Origin: an uncultured Candidatus Entotheonella sp.
Lineage (GTDB): Bacteria > Tectomicrobia > Entotheonellia > Entotheonellales > Entotheonellaceae
Assembly (NCBI GenBank): GCA_951828535.1
Contig: OX639990.1
Coordinates: 545,300-609,299, forward strand
Length of the DNA: 64,000 nt
Direction of reading: 5' to 3'
Shown: positions 45,280-57,221 of the stretch, in pieces
Layout: each line of letters opens with the position of its first letter
Numbering within the stretch: the first letter of the stretch is position 1
Program-made: the position numbers and the translations under genes
Notes under the pieces: model-generated
Databases searched by the model: none
Seen by the model: the letters and a program-made list of their open reading frames with translations, nothing else
What the model was told of the DNA's origin: nothing

Positions 45280-45614
45280 CTACTTGGACATGACATCCCT
45301 GAACAAGATCAGCACGATTGAACCGATGAAGCCAGAGACCAACAAACCGAAGAGCCACACCAGCCGGTTGCGCATCTGGAGCATGTCTGCGTGAAGCTGA
45401 TCCATGCGCTGTTCCAGGCCGTCGAAGCGCCGACTCAGGTCGTCGAAGCGCTGATTGATGTGAACCAAGTTCTGCTCTCACGCCTTTTCGGCGTAGGCAA
45501 AGCCCTGCTCCAGGTGCTTCTCGACACCAAGAAAGCGCTCGTCCATGCGCAGGACGTATCGTCGAAGTCTTCCTTACGGACAAATGCTTCGGCCATTTCG
45601 TCGTCTCCGTCCTT
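45280..45614 (-). pseudogene. broken coiled-coil membrane protein gene
   Basis: Three pieces on the minus strand form one protein: MAEAFVRKEDFDD in one frame, then YVLRMDERFLGVEKHLEQGF in another, a TGA, and VHINQRFDDLSRRFDGLEQR leading to a C-terminal helix LVWLFGLLVSGFIGSIVLIL. One frameshift near 45561 and one premature TGA after EKA disrupt it. The intact ancestor would be a roughly 110-residue coiled-coil protein with a C-terminal membrane anchor. Either a true pseudogene or affected by sequence errors. Confidence 0.62.
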
Positions 45615-45621
45615 AGACGGA

Positions 45622-45656
45622 ACGTCGGGTTGCGCCGGGGGCTAACCCGACCTACG
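45622..45656. repeat. palindromic intergenic repeat (TCGGGTT...AACCCGA type)
   Basis: An 8-bp inverted repeat, GTCGGGTT and AACCCGAC, with a 12-nt loop followed by CTACG. Elements with this core occur as dispersed extragenic palindromes in many proteobacterial genomes. Only one copy was seen in this window. Confidence 0.5.
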
Positions 45657-45660
45657 TGCG

Positions 45661-47610
<1,950 letters not shown>

Positions 47611-50600
47611 GGGGTTTCTCCGCAAAGGTGCCGGTGCGCAGCCAGCGTCCGATGCTCTGCACGTCGTGAAGCAGCAGGTAGAGAGCGGGCACGAGGACCA
47701 GGACCAACACCGTGGCGCCCATGAGGCCAAAGCTCATGGAAATCGCCATCGGGATCAGAAACTGCGCCTGTACGCTCTTTTCGAACAGGATGGGCGACAG
47801 GCCCGCGACGGTCGTCACGCTGGTCAGGATGATGGCGCGGAAACGTTGCTGGCCGCCGGCCAAGACGGCCTCAAACAGCGGCGTGCCTTGACGCCTGGCT
47901 CGGTTGATAAAATCGACCAGCACCAGCGAGTCGTTCACCAGCACGCCGCTCAGAGCGACAAGCCCGAACAGGCTAATCAGGGAAAGGACGTGTCCCATAA
48001 TGAGGTGACCGACCACAGCGCCGATGAAGCCGAAAGGAATCACCGACATGACGACCAGAGGCTGGGCGTAGGAACGGAAAATCACCGCAAGAATCGTGTA
48101 TACCAAAAGCATGGCAATGATGAAACCCCGGAACAGGCTGCCCACCGAGCGCTGCGTTTCCTTATGCTGGCCTTCGAAGGAATACCGCATGTTCTCGTAA
48201 TCGGCGAGCAGACGCGGCAGGAAGTCCTCGTCCAGGGCAACGAGAATTTTTTCCGCATTGGCTTTGGTGGAATCAACATCGGCGGTCACGCTGAGCGCGC
48301 GCTGTCGGTCGGTTCGCTTGATCACGGCGAAACCGCGCCGCAGGGTGGCGGTGGCCACCTCGCCAAACGGCACTTCGCTGCCGTTTGGGGTGCGAATGCG
48401 AATGTTGTCGAGGTCTCCCAACGAGCGCCGCTCCGCTTCCGGGTAGCGGATGACCACCTTTACGTCGTCGCGGCCACGTTGCAGCCGCAACGCCTCGGCG
48501 CCGTAGAAGCCCTGATTGACCTGTCCGGCCAGGTCGGCCAGGGTGATGCCCAGCACCCGTCCGGCGGGCTTGAGCGCGAGTTGGATTTCCATCTTGCCAG
48601 GGCGGAAGTCGTTGCTGATGTCCAGAACGCCGGGATAGGTGGCCAGTTCGGCCTCCAACCGCATTGCAGCCTCGCGCATGGCGGTGAAATCGTCGCCCAT
48701 CAGGCGCACTTCGATGGGCTTGCCGATGGGAAAAATGTCCTCGCTCATGAAAATGAGCTCAAGCGCGTCCGGCACGTCGCCGGACAAGTCTCGCCACGTG
48801 TCAGCCAAAAGGGTGCTGGAAATACCGCGTTGCTCCGCAGCCAGGAGTTCGACCGTCACCTCCCCCACGTGGCTGCCGACCTCGGGCTCGAAGTCGGAGT
48901 TAATGCCGACCACCGTCATGATCTGCTTGACGACGCCGTCGGACTCGGGATCAGTGGGCCGGAAATGATCGTCAAGTTCGCGCGCCGCGGCTTCAAGGCG
49001 CGCCGTAGCCGCGGCCGTTTGCGCCAGTGGGGTGCCTTGCGGCATGGTGAGGCGCGCCAAAATGGTATCGGTGTCCCGGTCGGGGAAGAGCTCGAACTCC
49101 AGGTGCCCGCCCAGAAACAGGCCGAACATGAGCATCAGAATCGCCAATGCCGAGGCGGCAACAACCAGGCGCCACGCCATGGCACGCTTCAGCACGGGCA
49201 TATAGACCCGTACGATAAACCACTCGAGAGCGCCGTCGATACCGCTCCGGATGCGTTGCGCCAGGCGACGAATACCTCGTCTGGGCGTCTGATAACCGCT
49301 TTCCGGCAGCGCGTGCGCCAGGTGCGGCGGCAGAATCACCATACATTCAAGCAGCGAACCGAGCAGGGCGGCCACCACGGCCACGGGCATCACGGCGACG
49401 AACTTGCCCAAAATGCCCTCCATGATGAACAGCGGCACAAACGCTGCTACGGTCGTCGCCACCGCCCCGATAACCGGCACGGCTACCTCGCTAGCGCCGT
49501 CGATGGCCGCCTGCACCGGGGGTTTGCCGCGCCGCCAGTGGCTGTAGATGTTCTCGCCGACCACGATGGCGTCGTCGACTAGCATGCCGAGCGCCATGAT
49601 GAAGGCGAACATGGTGATCATGTTGAGGGTGCCGCCGTACAGAATCAGGATCCAAAGCCCGCCCAGCAATGCCACCGCCAAGCCAGCCGCCACCCAGAAT
49701 GCCAGCCGCAGGTTCATGAACAGCCACAGGCTGAGAAGCACCAGGAACAGACCTTGCAGCCCGTTACGGCTGAGCAGTTCCAACCGACTTTTGGTGATGG
49801 CTGAATCATCCGCCCACACGCTCATGGACAGGCCATCCGGCAGTTGCGGCGCTTGCTCGGCGACGTAGCGCCGCACGGTGTCGGCAATGACCAGGGCATC
49901 TTCCTCGCTGGTCCTGAACACGGAAACCAGCACACTGGGGGTCCCATTGAAACGCCCGATACGCCATGCATCAACGAAACCGTCGCTGACCCGCGCCACC
50001 TCGTCCAGGGTGATCACGGTGCCGTCCGGGCGCGTCAGCAGTGGCACCATGGCAAATTCCAGACCGGTGTAGCGCTGCCCGGCGGTGCGAACCACGATAT
50101 CCTGCGTCGGTGTCTTGATGCTGCCGCCCGGCAGGTTAAGGCTGCTGCGCTGCACCACTTGGCGGATTTCTTCGAAAGTCAGGCCGTGGCGCCGCAGGCT
50201 CTCCTCGGACACCTCAATGCTGATCTCATAATCCCGGGTGCCGAAAATCCGCACCTGCGAAATGAACTCGGAAGCCAGAAGGTCGTCCCGCACGCGGGTG
50301 GCGACTTCCTTCAACGTGCGCTCAGGCTGCTCGCCATAGACGGCGATGTTGATGACCTTGCGCCGCTCGGCGAGTTCCTCATAGCGCGGCGGTTCGGCGT
50401 CCTCGGGGAAGGTGTCGATCTTGTCGACCTCATTCTGGATATCCTCCAGGGCGCGGCGATTGTCGACGCCTGACTTCAACCGGGCGAGCACCACGCCGGA
50501 GCTCTCGAGGGACTGCGACATGATGTCCTGAATGCCCTCGACACTCTTGATGGCTTCTTCGATTTTGACGACAACGCTTTCTTCAATTTCCTCCGGGGTG

Positions 50601-50767
50601 GCGCCTGGAAAGATGGTCTGCACCTGCACGATATCAAAGGAAATTTGCGGGAAGGTCTCGCGCCTGAGATTGTAGGCGCTCATGCCGCCGACCACGATGA
50701 TCACGACCATCAACAGATTGGCCGCCACTGGATTGTTAACGGCGGCCGTAATGAGTCGTCGCATGCC

Positions 50768-52135
50768 TTAACGCTCCCCTTGCCGCGCGACCGTGCCTTG
50801 GGTAGCGGGGTTGGCGGGTGGCACCGGTTCGACTTCCAAAGCGCGAAGTTTCATGCCGATGACCGGCGCGCTGAGGGGAGACACCACGAGTTGGTCGCCA
50901 GACTGCAAACCGGCGCTGAGAATGGCTTGGTCGCGCAGGAAACGCAGAACTTGTACCTGGCGGCGAGCCAAGCGGCCATCGGTGACGAGATACACCGAGT
51001 TGCCGTCGTGCAACGCCGTACGGGGGATGACGACGGCATTGGGCTGGCTGCCGGCGGAAATTTCCACCCGGCAGAACATACCGGGCTGCAGGGCCGGGTG
51101 CTTGCCAGGACGGAACGAATCCCAGGGTTTCGGGACTTCCACCACGAGGGTCAGGGTGCGCGTCCGGGCATCCAGGCCGGCCTCCCACCGAACCACCTTG
51201 CCGTGCCAGGCATAATCCCGCTGGCCGCCTTGCCAGTGAACCGTGGCTGCCGGCAGGAGATCGTTTGGGGCCGGAACGGAATCCGCCGCGGGTGAGAAGT
51301 GGTCCGGCGACAGGGTCGGCAGCCAGCGGAGTTCGTCCATGGGCACGGCAATGGGAATCTCCACGGCGTCCGTACCGTACAGGGAGGCGACTTCGCGACC
51401 GGCGCTGACGAACTCGCCGAGGTCCAGCGTGGTGTGCATGAATTGGCCGTCGGCGGGCGCCAGCAAGCGCGTCTTGCTGAGTCTCAACTCGGCCTCAGCC
51501 AATTCCGCTCGCGCCACCTCGATAGCGGCTTCGGCCTGATCAACCCGCGGCCCGTTCAACGCCAACTGGTTTTCAACGCTCTGCACCGTGCGCAGCGCCT
51601 CGTTCCGCGCCCGCCGACGGCGGTCACGCTCACGCGGCGAAATAGTGCCCTTGCGCTCCAGCGCCTCATCACGCCGTAGGTCCTCTTCCGCGATGGACAG
51701 GTTTTGGCGTGCCAGCTCGAGGGTCTCCAGGTGATTCTTCCGCTGCTGCCAAAGCACGGCGATTTCTTTCTCGTGCTGAATCAGTCGGGCCTGAATCCGT
51801 TGCACCGCCAGCCGAAAAGAACGGGGGTCGATCTCGAACAACAGGTCGCCGCGCTTGACGTGCAGCCCGGCCCGCAACTGCGGCGACAACTCGACAACCG
51901 TTCCCGACACCTCGGGCGCGACGCTCCAGACGTGCTTCGCCCGCACGGTGCCGAATCCGGCTACGGAAAGCGGTACGTCGCGCGGTTCCACCTTTACCAC
52001 GCGGACCACCGGACCGGGGTTGTCGACGATCTGCCGCGGCGGCGGGTTGCGTAGGCCGATCAATATATTCATGCCGGCAGCGCCCACGGCCAGGATAGCC
52101 AGCGCGCTGAAGCCGATCAGAACTCTCCGTAGCAT
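50768..52135 (-). CDS. RND periplasmic adaptor (membrane fusion protein)
   Basis: 455-residue adaptor linking the pump to an outer-membrane channel. An N-terminal anchor helix (VLIGFSALAILAVGAAG) is followed by barrel/lipoyl halves (FGTVRAKHVWSVAPEVSGTV and LAPADGQFMHTTLDLGEFVS). A long coiled-coil hairpin between them is rich in Glu, Arg and Ala (about residues 110-215). ATG at 52135 is chosen because GAGAGG lies 5 nt upstream; a GTG two codons earlier abuts the ribosome site. First gene of the pump operon. Confidence 0.9.
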   Translation of the reverse strand: MLRRVLIGFSALAILAVGAAGMNILIGLRNPPPRQIVDNPGPVVRVVKVEPRDVPLSVAGFGTVRAKHVWSVAPEVSGTVVELSPQLRAGLHVKRGDLLFEIDPRSFRLAVQRIQARLIQHEKEIAVLWQQRKNHLETLELARQNLSIAEEDLRRDEALERKGTISPRERDRRRRARNEALRTVQSVENQLALNGPRVDQAEAAIEVARAELAEAELRLSKTRLLAPADGQFMHTTLDLGEFVSAGREVASLYGTDAVEIPIAVPMDELRWLPTLSPDHFSPAADSVPAPNDLLPAATVHWQGGQRDYAWHGKVVRWEAGLDARTRTLTLVVEVPKPWDSFRPGKHPALQPGMFCRVEISAGSQPNAVVIPRTALHDGNSVYLVTDGRLARRQVQVLRFLRDQAILSAGLQSGDQLVVSPLSAPVIGMKLRALEVEPVPPANPATQGTVARQGER

Positions 52136-52807
52136 CGACACCTCTCTTTCCTGTCCAAAATTGCGTGTCTTGGGATATCAGTTAGGTTTTATTAACGATG
52201 GCTGTCTACTATATCTTCCACTCTCCACCGGTGCACACCGATTTTCGCCTGCGTCGTGCCCCCCTTTCCTGGCCTCTCTTCAAGAAGGTTCTGAGCACCC
52301 CACTGAGGCATCCCCGACTCCAAAGGGGTCATTCCAAGCTTGACCCGGAATCCAGAACCCCGGAAAGCCAGTGGAATCCGGCTTTTCATCGGCGTGACGC
52401 GGCTTGGCCACAAAAGGTTTGAGCAGTGCTTCGTCAGACCCTTCCTAATGTGCATCACACGTTCAAGGGGGGGGGATCGCTGGTCTGGGCCCTCTGCCAA
52501 TTGGGGAAACTGTTGCTCCCTCTCCTCCGGTGGGAGAGCCTGCCCCCGACTCGATCCAGGGGTTGGGGCGAGGGGGCCTTCCTGCCCGCGGGCTGCGCGG
52601 CGCAGCGGGTCAATATGCTACACTATCCGCTCGTCATCGTTGGTTCTCGCCGCGGTTTACCCCATCCCTGACAGCAGAACAGAGGACGTAACGGCATCTG
52701 AAAAGCCGGGATTTGGCAACGCAATCGTGTCGCGCACACGGAAACGGCGGCCCGTTGCCGAGCCCCGGTCCCTGCTTTTCACAACGTATCCAAATGGAGG
52801 ACGGCTT
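52136..52807. repeat. 672-nt intergenic region with dispersed-repeat fragments
   Basis: No gene is supported here, although the pyrophosphatase frame stays open through most of it. Two stretches resemble widespread extragenic repeats: GGTCATTCCAAGCTTGACCC plus GGAATCCAG (near 52328-52356), and the CCCTCTCCTCCGGTGGGAGAG hairpin with the nearby GGGGCGAGGGGG (about 52517-52582). A run of nine G occurs near 52470. This is probably a landing zone for repeats between divergent operons. Confidence 0.45.
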
Positions 52808-54925
52808 GTGTCTCAACTGGTACTGACCATCGTGTGTAGCGTGTTTGGCCTCGCCTTTGCTGTCTACCTGGCGCGCTGGGTGTTGCAGAAGGACGACGGC
52901 ACGGAGAAGATGCGGGAGATTTCGGATGCCATCCGCGAGGGTGCCGAAGCCTTCCTGCGGCGGCAATACAGCACGATCACGCTGCTGACGGTGCCCGTCA
53001 CGATCGTGCTCTTCGTGCTTTATGCCTACATCCGGCCTGAGAACGCCGCCGACCCGGTGGACCGCGTGCAGATGGCGATCTACGTGGCGGGGTCGTTCAT
53101 ATTCGGCGCCCTGTGCTCGGGTATCGCGGGCTACATCGGCATGTTCGTGTCCATTCGCACCAACATCCGCACCGCATCGGCGGCACGTACCAGTCTGAAC
53201 GACGGCTTGCGCATCGCGCTGCGGGGCGGCGCCGTGTCCGGCCTGTTCGTGGTGGCCATGAGCCTGATCGGCGTCGGCGGCCTGTTCCTGCTGCTGTGGC
53301 TGCTGGGCATCGAGGACAAGAAGATTCCATTCCTGATCGTCGGCTACGGCTTCGGGGCAAGTTTCGTGGCGCTGTTTGCGCAGCTCGGCGGCGGTATCTA
53401 TACGAAGGCGGCGGACGTCGGCGCTGACTTGGTGGGCAAGGTGGAAGCGGGCATCCCGGAGGACGACCCGCGCAACCCGGCGGTGATCGCCGACCTGGTG
53501 GGCGACAACGTCGGCGACTGCGCCGGGCGCGGCGCCGACCTGTTTGAGTCCACGGCCGCCGAGAACATCGGCGCCATGATCCTTGGGGTCGCGCTGTATC
53601 CCTACTTCGGGCTCAAGGGCGTCTTGTTTCCGCTGGTCGTGCGCGCCTTCGGCCTGCTGGCCTCGATTGTCGGCGTCATGGTCGTCAAGACGGACGAGGA
53701 CGGCGACCCGATGGAGGCGCTCAACAAGGGGTATTACCTCACCACGGTGCTGGCGGGCATCGGCTTCGGCATCGGCTGCTACTGGCTGATGTCCACGCCG
53801 CAGGCGCCGCAGGCGTGGCTGTATTTCTGGGCCTGCGGGCTCATCGGGCTGGCGACGGCCATGGTGTTCGTGTACATCACGCAGTACTACACCGAGTACA
53901 AGTACCGTCCGGTGCGCTCGATCGCCGAGGCCTCGGAAACCGGGCCGGCCACCAACATCATCACCGGGTTCGCGGTGGCCCTCGAATCGACCGCCATGCC
54001 GGTGATCGTCATTGCCGTTGCCATCGTGGCGTCCTATCACATCGGCCTGGCAAGCGGCGTCGAGCACGCCGGCTTCTTCGGCACCGCGGTGGCGACGATG
54101 GGCATGCTGGGCACCGCCGCCTATATTCTGGCCATGGACACCTTCGGACCGATCGCCGATAACGCCGGCGGTATTATCGAGATGAGCGAGCAGCCAGAGG
54201 AAATCCGCGTCAAGACCGACCGCCTGGACGCGGTTGGCAACACCACCAAGGCACTCACCAAGGGTTACGCCATTGGCAGCGCCGCCTTGGCGGCGTTTCT
54301 GCTTTTCACCGCCTATCTGGACGAGGTCAAACACTACGACAAGGATTTCGCGGGCACGGTGGACATCGCCAAGCCCGAGGTGTTTGTTGCCGGCCTGCTC
54401 GGCGCCATGCTGATCTTCCTGTTCTCGGCACTGGCCATACGGGCCGTCGGCAAGGCGGCCTACTACGTGATCAACGAAGTGCGGCGGCAGTTCCGTGAGC
54501 ACCCCGGCATACTCGAAGGCACCGAGAAGCCGTCGTACCGCCAGTGTGTGGACATCGTCGCCGCGGGCGCCTTACGGGAGATGGTCCTGCCCGGGCTGCT
54601 GACCGTTGGCATGCCCATCGCTGTCGGGCTCATCTTCCGTCAGATGGGCGTCGGTGCTGAAGCCATGGCGGCACTGCTGATGGTGGGCACCATCGCCGGC
54701 ATTCTCGTTGCCACCGTCCTCAACAACGGCGGCGGCGCCTGGGACAACGCCAAGAAATACGTTGAAACCGGAATTTATGGAGGCAAAGGCTCCGAGACCC
54801 ACAAAGCCGCCGTCGTTGGGGACACCGTCGGCGATCCGTTCAAGGACACCGCCGGCCCATCGCTGCATGTCGTCATCAAGCTTCTCAGTACCATCACGCT
54901 GGTGCTGGCACCACTGTTCCTATAG
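52808..54925 (+). CDS. hppA: membrane-bound proton-translocating pyrophosphatase, K+-independent type
   Basis: Hydrolyses pyrophosphate to pump H+ across the membrane. 705 residues with about 16 helices. Catalytic loops are intact: GGGIYTKAADVGADLVGKVE, DNVGDCAGRGADLFES, and the C-terminal GDTVGDPFKDTAGPSLH. The GNTTKALTKGYAIGS segment has Lys where K+-dependent enzymes have Ala, which marks the K+-independent class. The start is GTG at 52808 with GGAGG 7 nt upstream; the open frame reaches far into non-coding repeats. It can save energy by recycling biosynthetic pyrophosphate. Confidence 0.95.
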   Translation: MSQLVLTIVCSVFGLAFAVYLARWVLQKDDGTEKMREISDAIREGAEAFLRRQYSTITLLTVPVTIVLFVLYAYIRPENAADPVDRVQMAIYVAGSFIFGALCSGIAGYIGMFVSIRTNIRTASAARTSLNDGLRIALRGGAVSGLFVVAMSLIGVGGLFLLLWLLGIEDKKIPFLIVGYGFGASFVALFAQLGGGIYTKAADVGADLVGKVEAGIPEDDPRNPAVIADLVGDNVGDCAGRGADLFESTAAENIGAMILGVALYPYFGLKGVLFPLVVRAFGLLASIVGVMVVKTDEDGDPMEALNKGYYLTTVLAGIGFGIGCYWLMSTPQAPQAWLYFWACGLIGLATAMVFVYITQYYTEYKYRPVRSIAEASETGPATNIITGFAVALESTAMPVIVIAVAIVASYHIGLASGVEHAGFFGTAVATMGMLGTAAYILAMDTFGPIADNAGGIIEMSEQPEEIRVKTDRLDAVGNTTKALTKGYAIGSAALAAFLLFTAYLDEVKHYDKDFAGTVDIAKPEVFVAGLLGAMLIFLFSALAIRAVGKAAYYVINEVRRQFREHPGILEGTEKPSYRQCVDIVAAGALREMVLPGLLTVGMPIAVGLIFRQMGVGAEAMAALLMVGTIAGILVATVLNNGGGAWDNAKKYVETGIYGGKGSETHKAAVVGDTVGDPFKDTAGPSLHVVIKLLSTITLVLAPLFL

Positions 54926-54942
54926 AGGACGGTGGGCAACCG

Positions 54943-55761
54943 TCAGTAATAAACCGCCGCGCCGGTGCCGCCGTTGGCGACGATCAGCTCGCCGGTGACG
55001 GCCCAGGCTTTATCCGAGGCCAGGAAAACGGTGACATAGGCAATCTCCAAAGCATCGACCATGCGGCCGATAGCGTTGGTACGCGGTGCGTCGGCAGCGA
55101 AGTCCCGCGCTTCCACCTCGGCGGCGGTGACGCCAAGCTCCTTGGCGCGGGTTGCCAGCAGGCTGGGGGTACGCTCGGTACGGGTGATGCCGGGATGGAT
55201 GCAGTTGACCGTGATGCCGTCGCGCCCGAGCTGCAGCGCCAGGGTACGGGTCAGGTGCACCAGGGAGGTGTTGCGGGCGCCGCCGCTGAGGTTGCCGGCG
55301 GTACGGGCGTTGGTGCCGCTGATGTTAATGATGCGCCCCCATGCCGCCGCCTTCATGTGCGGAATGGCGGCGCGGCAACAACGCAAGGCGCCAACATACT
55401 TGACGTTGAAATCCTGCAGTAAGTCTTCGTCGACCACCGTGTCGATACGCCCGACGGCGGTCGGCGAGCCGCCGGGCGGGGCGCCGCTGTTGACCAAAAT
55501 GTGCAGGCCGCCAAGTTGCTCGGCGGCCTGATCCGTCATGCGATCGACCTGCTCGCGACTGGTCACGTCGGTCACAATCGGAACAATTCGCTGTCCGGTT
55601 TCGGCTGCCAGTTCCTCGGCTGTCGCCGACAATTCCTCTTGGCCGCGCGCCACGATGGCCACGTCAACACCTTCACGGGCCAGTTCCAGCGCAATCGCCT
55701 TGCCGATACCGCGGCTGCCGCCGGTTACAATCGCCTTCCTGCCTCGCAGTCCAAATTCCAT
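54943..55761 (-). CDS. SDR-fold protein lacking the catalytic Tyr/Lys
   Basis: 272-residue classical-size short-chain dehydrogenase-like protein. The cofactor loop TGGSRGIG (13-20) and the NISG serine (Ser148) are present. The position 13 residues after Ser148, where the catalytic Tyr should be, is Gly161, and the Lys position holds Thr165 (Asn164 adjacent), in the stretch LSGGARNTSLVHLTRTLA. The family core NAG is NSGA. The protein keeps normal length and the C-terminal GELIVANGGTG strand, so it is not a decayed gene. It may bind NAD(P) without classical catalysis or use other residues. Confidence 0.82.
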   Translation of the reverse strand: MEFGLRGRKAIVTGGSRGIGKAIALELAREGVDVAIVARGQEELSATAEELAAETGQRIVPIVTDVTSREQVDRMTDQAAEQLGGLHILVNSGAPPGGSPTAVGRIDTVVDEDLLQDFNVKYVGALRCCRAAIPHMKAAAWGRIINISGTNARTAGNLSGGARNTSLVHLTRTLALQLGRDGITVNCIHPGITRTERTPSLLATRAKELGVTAAEVEARDFAADAPRTNAIGRMVDALEIAYVTVFLASDKAWAVTGELIVANGGTGAAVYY

Positions 55762-55891
55762 AGGTTACCTTTCCTTGTCGATCCATCTGGTTTGGTGCCT
55801 GCCGTCCAGCATACGATAAAGCCGTGATTCAAGTCAGGTGAGAATGATGCTGAACTCAAGCCGTAATGCACACGCAAGATGGGAGGAAAAC

Positions 55892-56866
55892 ATGAACAAC
55901 TTTGCTCGTAGGCTCATGACGCTTGGCGCGGTCGCGGCGCTCGGGTTCGCTTTTGTCATTGCCGCATTGATGGGTCTGGCCGCGGCCGACGGTGTTGAGC
56001 GCTGGCCTATCCACATCTGGAGCGACGGCACCCGAATGGCCGGCGACCTCTGGCTGCCTGCCGGTTTCGGCGACGGCAGCGACAAGCCGGCAATCCTCCT
56101 GACCCACGGCTGGGGCGGCACGCGCGAGCATCTCAACCGCGCCTATGCGCCGAAATTCGCCGCCGCCGGTTTCGTGGTGCTGACCTTCGATTACCGGGGC
56201 TGGGCCGACAGCCACAGCCGTCTCGTCATCATCGGAGAGCAACCGCAGCCCGACGCCAACGGCGAGGCAACGGTCCGCGTCCGCGCCATCCGGGAGGTGG
56301 TCGATCCGCATGACCAGATCCGCGACATCACCAGCGCCCTCGATTACCTGAGCGGCGAGCCCGGCGTCGACCACGACCGCATCGGCATTTGGGGCACCAG
56401 CTATTCGGGCGGCCACGTCATCCATGTCGGCGCCCGCGACGACCGCGTGGCGGTGATCGTCAGCCAGGTTGGATATCAAGGCGTCGGCGGTTGGACCCCG
56501 GAGGTGAGGCGGTTCGCCCGCCAGCGCGCCGTCGACAAGGCGCGCGGCAAGATTGACCCGATTCCGCAGGGCATTGACCAGATCCCCAGCCGGGGCGGCA
56601 CGCCGGACTTGGCGAAGATGCTGGACCACCGTCCAATCGACTGGGCGGGGGCCGTCAGGGTTCCGACCCTGATCATCGACGTCACCGAGGAAGAGCTCTT
56701 TGACCATACGGCCAACGGCCGCGCTGTCTACGACGTCATCCGCCAGAACGCCGCGGCCGTCTACCAGACTTTTCCCGGCAAGCACTACAGCATCTACGGG
56801 CGCCACCTTGCTGCCGCGTCCTCCGCGGCCCTCGAATGGTTCCAGAAGTACCTGATGGCCCGGTAG
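55892..56866 (+). CDS. exported or membrane-anchored alpha/beta hydrolase (X-Pro peptidase/acyltransferase-like)
   Basis: 324-residue hydrolase with an N-terminal signal or anchor (LMTLGAVAALGFAFVIAALM). Catalytic parts are the loop LLTHGWGGTREHLNR, the nucleophile Ser in WGTSYSGGHVIH (near residue 175), Asp in IIDVTEEELFDH and His in GKHYSIYG. GTSYSG is close to the S15/CocE and DUF829-like hydrolases. GGGAGG precedes the ATG. It should act in the periplasm or at the membrane surface; the substrate is unknown. Confidence 0.83.
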   Translation: MNNFARRLMTLGAVAALGFAFVIAALMGLAAADGVERWPIHIWSDGTRMAGDLWLPAGFGDGSDKPAILLTHGWGGTREHLNRAYAPKFAAAGFVVLTFDYRGWADSHSRLVIIGEQPQPDANGEATVRVRAIREVVDPHDQIRDITSALDYLSGEPGVDHDRIGIWGTSYSGGHVIHVGARDDRVAVIVSQVGYQGVGGWTPEVRRFARQRAVDKARGKIDPIPQGIDQIPSRGGTPDLAKMLDHRPIDWAGAVRVPTLIIDVTEEELFDHTANGRAVYDVIRQNAAAVYQTFPGKHYSIYGRHLAAASSAALEWFQKYLMAR

Positions 56867-56894
56867 CTTGAGAAAAGGGGCAATAGACTAGTTT

Positions 56895-56924
56895 TTGGGC
56901 AGTCATCCGTCCGTGCGCTACAAT
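56895..56924 (+). promoter_or_regulatory. toxin-antitoxin promoter with palindrome over the -10
   Basis: TTGGGC (56895-56900), 18-nt spacer, TACAAT (56919-56924). The -10 lies inside TACA-A-TGTA (56919-56927), a short palindrome suited to antitoxin autorepression. Confidence 0.5.
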
Positions 56925-56957
56925 GTACCACCTTATTTTTATGCAGAGGATGAAACC

Positions 56958-57221
56958 ATGCCCGCAAATGCTGTTGTTCGTGCTCGTATTGACAAGGACC
57001 TCAAGGAGAAAGCCACCATTGTGCTGGCCAGCATTGGGTTGACGGTGTCGGATGCCTTTCGCATGATGCTGATGCGCGTGGTGGCTGAACAAGCCCTCCC
57101 GTTCGATCCCTTGGTGCCAAACGCCGAAACCATCACTGCCATGCGCGACGCCCGGCTCGGCAATGTAGGGTCTTTTGAGACTGTCGATGCGCTGATGGAA
57201 GACCTGAATGCGCCGGATTGA
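56958..57221 (+). CDS. RelB/DinJ family antitoxin
   Basis: 87-residue antitoxin. The N-terminal ribbon-helix-helix (VVRARIDKDLKEKATIVLAS, then IGLTVSDAFRMMLMRV) binds DNA. The C-terminal tail FETVDALMEDLNAPD would wrap the toxin. ATG at 56958 is preceded by AGAGGA. It overlaps the toxin gene by 14 nt, the normal arrangement for a co-regulated pair; the complex is expected to repress its own promoter. Confidence 0.9.
   Translation: MPANAVVRARIDKDLKEKATIVLASIGLTVSDAFRMMLMRVVAEQALPFDPLVPNAETITAMRDARLGNVGSFETVDALMEDLNAPD

Noticed and set aside
45480-45515. TGA in the coiled-coil gene considered as a second selenocysteine site
   Set aside because: A frameshift lies in the same gene, no redox motif surrounds the TGA, and no hairpin like the one at 58856 was seen.
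52634-54502. A 622-codon minus-strand frame opposite the pyrophosphatase
   Set aside because: Shadow of a highly conserved membrane protein gene; no motifs.
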